This document shows positions 59,901 to 64,000 of a DNA stretch of 64,000 bases, in pieces. The stretch spans positions 4,410,501 to 4,474,500 of the forward strand of contig OU015568.1 of NCBI GenBank assembly GCA_907165135.1. The letters run 5' to 3'. The first letter of the stretch is position 1; each line of letters starts with the position of its first letter. The stretch is from Oikopleura dioica. Its lineage: Eukaryota > Chordata > Appendicularia > Copelata > Oikopleuridae. The notes below the pieces were generated by a model that saw only the letters and a program-made list of their open reading frames with translations, made no database searches and was not told the origin of the DNA. The position numbers and the translations under genes are program-made.

Positions 59901-61140
59901 GCCAAGCCTAATTAAGAGGCAAAAAAGAAAATTCGGAGACACCTCAAGCGCGACCAGCACGGATACAACCTGCGGACAGCCGGTAGACTCTAAGGGTGAC
60001 GATGGGGATAATTAACGAGACGTGAACTCGAACCGACTTCTTCCGGGAAGGAAAGTTCAGGGCGATCGAAAAGTTTGTTTTAGAGGATAGTTTTGAGACA
60101 AGATGGTTTACGTCGAGAATTCATTTTCTTATAGACCAAATTCTTGGTTGTTATGTAACCAAATGTCCCTAAATGTTCCCAAATGTCCTAAATATCTCAG
60201 AATATCTCAAATCTACCGAATGTCCCTGAATGTCCCAATTGTCTCCGAATGTCTCAAATGTCCGTGAATGTCCTGAATGTCTACGGATATCCGTGAATGT
60301 CTCGAATATCCCCAAATGTGTCAAATGTCTCCGAATATCTCAAATTTCCCGAATGTCCATGATTGTCACTGAATCTCCCAATTGACTACGAATGTCTCAA
60401 ATGTCTGTGAATGTCCATGATGTCCCCAGATGTCTCAAATGTCTCTGAATATCTATAACCTCCCGAATGGCTCTAAATGTCTCAAATGTCCCAAATGTTC
60501 TTGAATGTCCCCGAATGTTCCGAAATCAATATCGCTTGAATACAAATTGTGAACTTAGTCTTTCGTAAAAGAATCTAGGGTCATCTTAGTAAGAATGATT
60601 TGAGCGCGTAAAATGGCTTCTATCTGATTCAATCTAAAATTCTTACGCATGAAAAAATGAGAAAAAATGGCGGCAATGATTTAATTCTTCGTCTGCAAAT
60701 TCTAGCGCGCATTCTTCAAATCTTTCGAATGTGTTTTTTCAAAGATAGAAGAGTAGAGTGATGCACTACCTTTCGAAGAAGAAAAGGTTAGATCCACGAG
60801 GCAAAGGTCCTGCTGGAACGCATTAAATACGACCCAGCGGAAGTACTCAGGTCATAAGAAGTGAATTTTGATTTGTCTAGTGAACACACCGGAAAATTTT
60901 CTTCAAAAAGAAAACTCTTTATTTGCATTTTTTTCTTCAATTTCTCTTTTATTTTGCAAATTAAGATTATCTTTTGCAAAAAATAGTATTTTCGAGCCTT
61001 TTTTATAAAAAAGAGTTTGGTCGTTTTGGTAAAATAAGGGTTGAAAATACTGTTAAGACTTAGAACCCTTATATTTAATTCAGTCATCCTTTCTAGCGAA
61101 CAGTCGAAAACCCTAAGCTCCTCTTTGATCCAAACAAAAC
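56930..61140. other. Gene-poor, repeat-bearing stretch
   Basis: No supported gene. It contains a partial family C element (about 56930-56995), a TGAGTCAT cluster (58764-58865), a family-B-like relic (59488-59640) and a minisatellite (60159-60530). 57600-58500 is AT-rich with several poly-T runs. Confidence 0.4.
60159..60530. repeat. Degenerate minisatellite (AATGTCYC)n
   Basis: About 370 bp is built from imperfect units such as GAATGTCTCAAATGTCC, AATGTCCCTGAATGTC and AATATCTCAAAT, roughly 11-12 bp each. A related but different run (GACATCTTTAGACATTT) fills part of the receptor intron at 27100-27240. Confidence 0.8.
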
Positions 61141-61141
61141 A

Positions 61142-61423
61142 TTAACAATTTGAATCTAACAATGGTTGCATTTGCAAATTTTCATTACTAGATCCTCTTA
61201 TCCAGCAAGAAGAACAAGTAGAAGCATCAACAACTTTTCGATTTCTTTCGCTCGAAACGAGAAGAAAAATGAGCCCATCTCTTTCTTGGTTGTAAGATAG
61301 ATCACACAAAGAAAAAAACACGCCGGATCTCATTAGACGCATCATTTTAGAAATTGCCCGATAAGAGCTCGTGCTCGATTGAATTCGCACCGCAAAAGTC
61401 AAAAAGAACGACGTTTTGAGCAA
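61142..61423 (-). CDS. Putative small secreted protein
   Basis: A single-exon, 93-residue frame has a hydrophobic start (MLKTSFFLTFAVRIQSS) that could be a signal peptide. A basic RAISKMMRLMRSG stretch, GLIFLLVSSERN and a Cys-containing end (STCSSCWIRG, LLDSNC) follow. It begins next to the palindromic element at 61441. No family recognised; a chance frame cannot be excluded. Confidence 0.35.
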   Translation of the reverse strand: MLKTSFFLTFAVRIQSSTSSYRAISKMMRLMRSGVFFSLCDLSYNQERDGLIFLLVSSERNRKVVDASTCSSCWIRGSSNENLQMQPLLDSNC

Positions 61424-61440
61424 TAGAGCTGTCGATCAAA

Positions 61441-61709
61441 CGTGGCTTGGCGGTAACGCCAAATTTTTTTTTTTCAACAAAAAATTTTACTTTAATTTTC
61501 GAAGACAAAAATTAAGGGTGCAACCATCGATTAACCTTGACTGGGCAGAATGTGTAAAAAACCTGAGTCAGGGTCTTTTAAAGCTTTTAATGACCCTGAC
61601 TCAGGTATGTCGGGTCAAGATTTATCGATGGTTACACCCTTAATTTTTGTCTTCGAATTAGAGTAAAAATTTTATTTGAAGAAATTAAATAAGGCGTTAC
61701 CGCCAAATT
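61441..61709. mobile_element. Nested palindromic element with AP-1 core
   Basis: The outer ends TTGGCGGTAACGCCAAATT and AAGGCGTTACCGCCAAATT, and long arms (AATTTTCGAAGACAAAAATT, AAGGGTGCAACCATCGATTAA and complements), enclose an AP-1 palindrome (ACCTGAGTCAGGGTC and GACCCTGACTCAGGT) around AAAGCTTTT. It is almost fully self-complementary over 270 bp. Confidence 0.85.
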
Positions 61710-62139
61710 ATCAAGCTGATCATTTCTTTGCGGCTAAAAAATACGGGAAAAGCGATGGCTCGTCAGATGAACACCTGCGCAGACGTCGTGAGTGAATTCC
61801 TTATTTTAGTGGAATTCAGTGCCAACTGTCCTCGGAATGCGTGTGTGTGTCCCTTGCTCCAGATGAAACGTCGTTTTGCGGGAGTAAGCTTCTTCCTTTT
61901 TCAACAAGAAAGGATGGACGAAAATATGGAGGAGGGACGTGTTTGATCATTTATGGAATCTTACACGCCGCCGGTCCTAGTACGGATTTCGCATTTTTTG
62001 ATTTCACTTTCTTTTTTGCAAAAGATGAGAGTTTCGTTTGGTCATTTTTGGTCAGATTTTTTTTGCTCATTTATTCGATTTTTGTCTTTTTATCGATCAT
62101 ATTCAGGATTTTTTGTTATTCTTGACCGGTTTTTTAGGG

Positions 62140-62296
62140 ATTGTGTTTGGAACCGACTAAAAAATTTCAAAAAAAATTCGCGTAGGCGGCTACTCGGCTG
62201 CTGATTGGCCGGTTTGCTGAATCCAGGCTTCTGATCGGTTGAAAATTTCCACGCAAAATTTGTCGAAATTTTTTGTCGGTTCCAGACACCTCCCCG
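62140..62296. mobile_element. MITE family B copy
   Basis: GGAACCGACTAAAAAATTTC, TAGGCGGCTACTCGGCTGCT, GATTGGCCGGTTTGCTGAAT and GTCGGTTCCAGACACCTCCCC place it in the family at 44.2 and 62.9-63.2 kb. Confidence 0.75.
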
Positions 62297-62908
62297 TTTT
62301 TTATTATTTCTTGTCGATTTTCTTGCTTTTTTGAGTCAATTTAAGTCATTTGATTTGCTTTTTTCGGATTTTATTTTACAAAATAATAATGAGGTTGATT
62401 TTGGACCAAAAGGGTCATTTATAAAATGAAAACAAAGCTTTTTGGTTATTTTTTGGTCGTAAAATTAACTTAAAAACTTGTTCCCAAAAAGTTAAGTAAT
62501 AAAAAGCACTCCTCGAGTGTGCATTTAGAACAGACCCTTGGACGCTGAAAGTCTGAAGGGCTAGAAATACACAATTTCGCGCGAAAAGCACAAGCGCAGT
62601 TAGCCCAAACGTGGAGCTGAGCAGCTTAGACCCGCTTATTTCGTAAACCTGTTTAACGTTGCGTTCCGAGCAGCGGCTTTGTTTTCTGTTTTTCATTTTT
62701 TGAATTGTTTCTGAACTGATCGGAGCCGAGCCCACCTCGCTTTCCTCTCCCGCCGCCTGGTTATATTGGACAGGTAATGTTCTTTTATACCTTTTATTAT
62801 CAAAAAATCCTTTTGGGACGATGGCTTGAATCAACAAAAAGAGCGCGAAAAAAATAGAAAAATTTCGCTATTTTTTCTAAGATCTGATTGGCCTACCAGC
62901 CAAAAACT

Positions 62909-63069
62909 GGGGAGGTGTCTGGAACCGACAAAAATATTTCGACAAATTTTACGTGGAAATTTTTTGACCGACCAGAAGCCCGGATTCGGCAAATCGACCA
63001 ATCAGAAACCGAGTAGCCGCCCACGCAAAATTTGTCGAAATTTTTTTGTCGGTTCCAGACACCATCCCC
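62909..63069. mobile_element. MITE family B copy, inverted
   Basis: It begins GGGGAGGTGTCTGGAACCGA and ends GGTTCCAGACACCATCCCC, with the core GAGTAGCCGCCCACGC in the opposite orientation to its neighbour 20 bp downstream. Confidence 0.8.
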
Positions 63070-63090
63070 AAAAACTGTTATCTAATTTCG

Positions 63091-63247
63091 GGGTGGCGCC
63101 AGGAACCGACAAAAAATTTCGACAAATTTTGCGTGGGCGGCTACTCGACTGCTTATTGGCCGGTCAGCCAAGTCCGGGCTTCTGATTGGTTGAAAATTTC
63201 CAAACAAAAGTTGTCGAATTTTTTTTCGATTCGTGACATGACCCCCA
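63091..63247. mobile_element. MITE family B copy
   Basis: It runs from GGGGTGGCGCCAGGAACCGA through GTGGGCGGCTACTCGACTGC and GGCCGGTCAGCC to TCGATTCGTGACATGACCCC. With the previous element it forms a tail-to-tail pair. Confidence 0.8.
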
Positions 63248-63249
63248 AA

Positions 63250-64000
63250 TTAGATGTCAGTTTTTGCCTGGTTGGCCAATCAGATTTTCAAAAAAAAAAT
63301 AAGAGAAACTTTTCTTCTTTTTCGCGGGATTATTACATTTTAAGACCCGATTTTCATCAATTATTTTCGCCGGATTTCGAAAATGATTTATAGTTACATT
63401 TTCCTCCTTACATAAGATAAGATAAGAAACAAGTAGAAAACATGATCATTCATTCCCTTCTTGTCGTTTTCATCCTTTTTTCGCCGCGTCCGGATGTTCT
63501 CGCCAATTTCTCCACCGCGCGCTATCGTCAAATCCTGTTCTAATTCATTTTAGAAGCGCCCCAAGAAAAAACCGCTTTTCTTCCTCATTTGGGATTACGT
63601 AGCCCGGACGTCGCAAAACGGGAAATTCATTTTAACGCTTACCTCAGATAGTCAAGTCAAGAAAAAAAGGAGACTTAAGCCAGTTTTAGCGACGAAAACA
63701 TGCATTTTTTCAAGCAGGCTTTGTCATTTTCGCGTGTTACTTGAACGCGTAAACAATTGTTTTAGACGGTTTCTTGCGCTAGAAAAAATGAAAAGCATAT
63801 TTTTATCGCAAACAAAATTATCGAAAATTGTTCAATAAAGAACGAAACCAGGGCAAAAAGTAACATTTATAATTCAAAAGTTGCTTTGAAAACAATTTTT
63901 TTTCTTGAATGAATGAAAATTGTTATCCAATTTTAGGGTAAACACACCTACCGCAAATCGGCACTCAATTTTTTTCTTCTAATGAGAGTAAGAATTTCAC
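63250..64000. other. 3' flank without a recognised gene
   Basis: AT-rich; short frames only. A GGTTGGCCAATCAGAT stretch at about 63270 resembles the family C core. Nothing else is supported. Confidence 0.4.

Overview
The window reads as animal nuclear DNA, most likely from a pelagic tunicate of the Oikopleura (appendicularian) type. The basis is a very compact gene layout, dozens of introns of only about 40-60 bp, closely packed same-strand genes that look like operons, several introns whose only workable donor is GA rather than GT, and animal gene families (T-box factor, gamma-glutamyltransferase, plakin repeats, WSC-type sulfotransferase, SET-domain methyltransferase). No prokaryotic features, rRNA or tRNA genes were recognised. 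Exon models were built by hand from splice signals and reading frame; most close to an exact multiple of three.

Layout. Positions 1-2.5 kb hold two paralogous small genes, the first behind a TATA box and a perfect heat-shock element. 2.7-4.9 kb is a complete gamma-glutamyltransferase (GGT). 5.2-8.6 kb is an apparent insertion carrying a protein-kinase-like/papain-like fusion gene and two CG-rich alternating arrays; it lies between two roughly 950-bp direct repeats made of the GGT 3' end plus the T-box 3' end. 9.4-11.7 kb is an eight-exon T-box gene (minus). 12.7-16.3 kb is a minus-strand pair: an acidic, membrane-anchored protein whose stop overlaps the start of a stand-alone plakin-repeat protein. 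17-18.5 kb holds a small and a single-pass membrane protein. 18.7-22.8 kb is a plus-strand cluster: a degenerate trypsin-like protein, a multi-pass membrane protein and a sulfotransferase, spaced 67 and 126 bp apart. 25.1-32.0 kb is a roughly 2000-residue Ig-type single-pass receptor. 33.8-35.1 kb is a multi-pass membrane protein, 35.1-37.0 kb a GH79 (heparanase-like) glycosidase (minus), and 37.5-38.9 kb a SETD3/4-like methyltransferase.

From about 39 kb to the end the sequence becomes gene-poor and repeat-rich. It holds small membrane or secreted proteins, several as paralogous pairs, set among palindromic MITE-like elements, large foldbacks, a TAATA microsatellite and minisatellites.

The most interesting signal is a palindromic MITE family whose arms carry the AP-1 consensus TGAGTCA. 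One copy sits inside the coding region of the sulfotransferase with an 8-bp target-site duplication, and can be spliced out as an intron using a GT in the duplicated target and an AG at the element's end. The next intron of that gene is another palindromic element. This looks like intron birth by MITE insertion. Five genes in the second half each differ by exactly one base, in a short homopolymer, from an intact reading frame, which points to consensus sequencing errors rather than decay.
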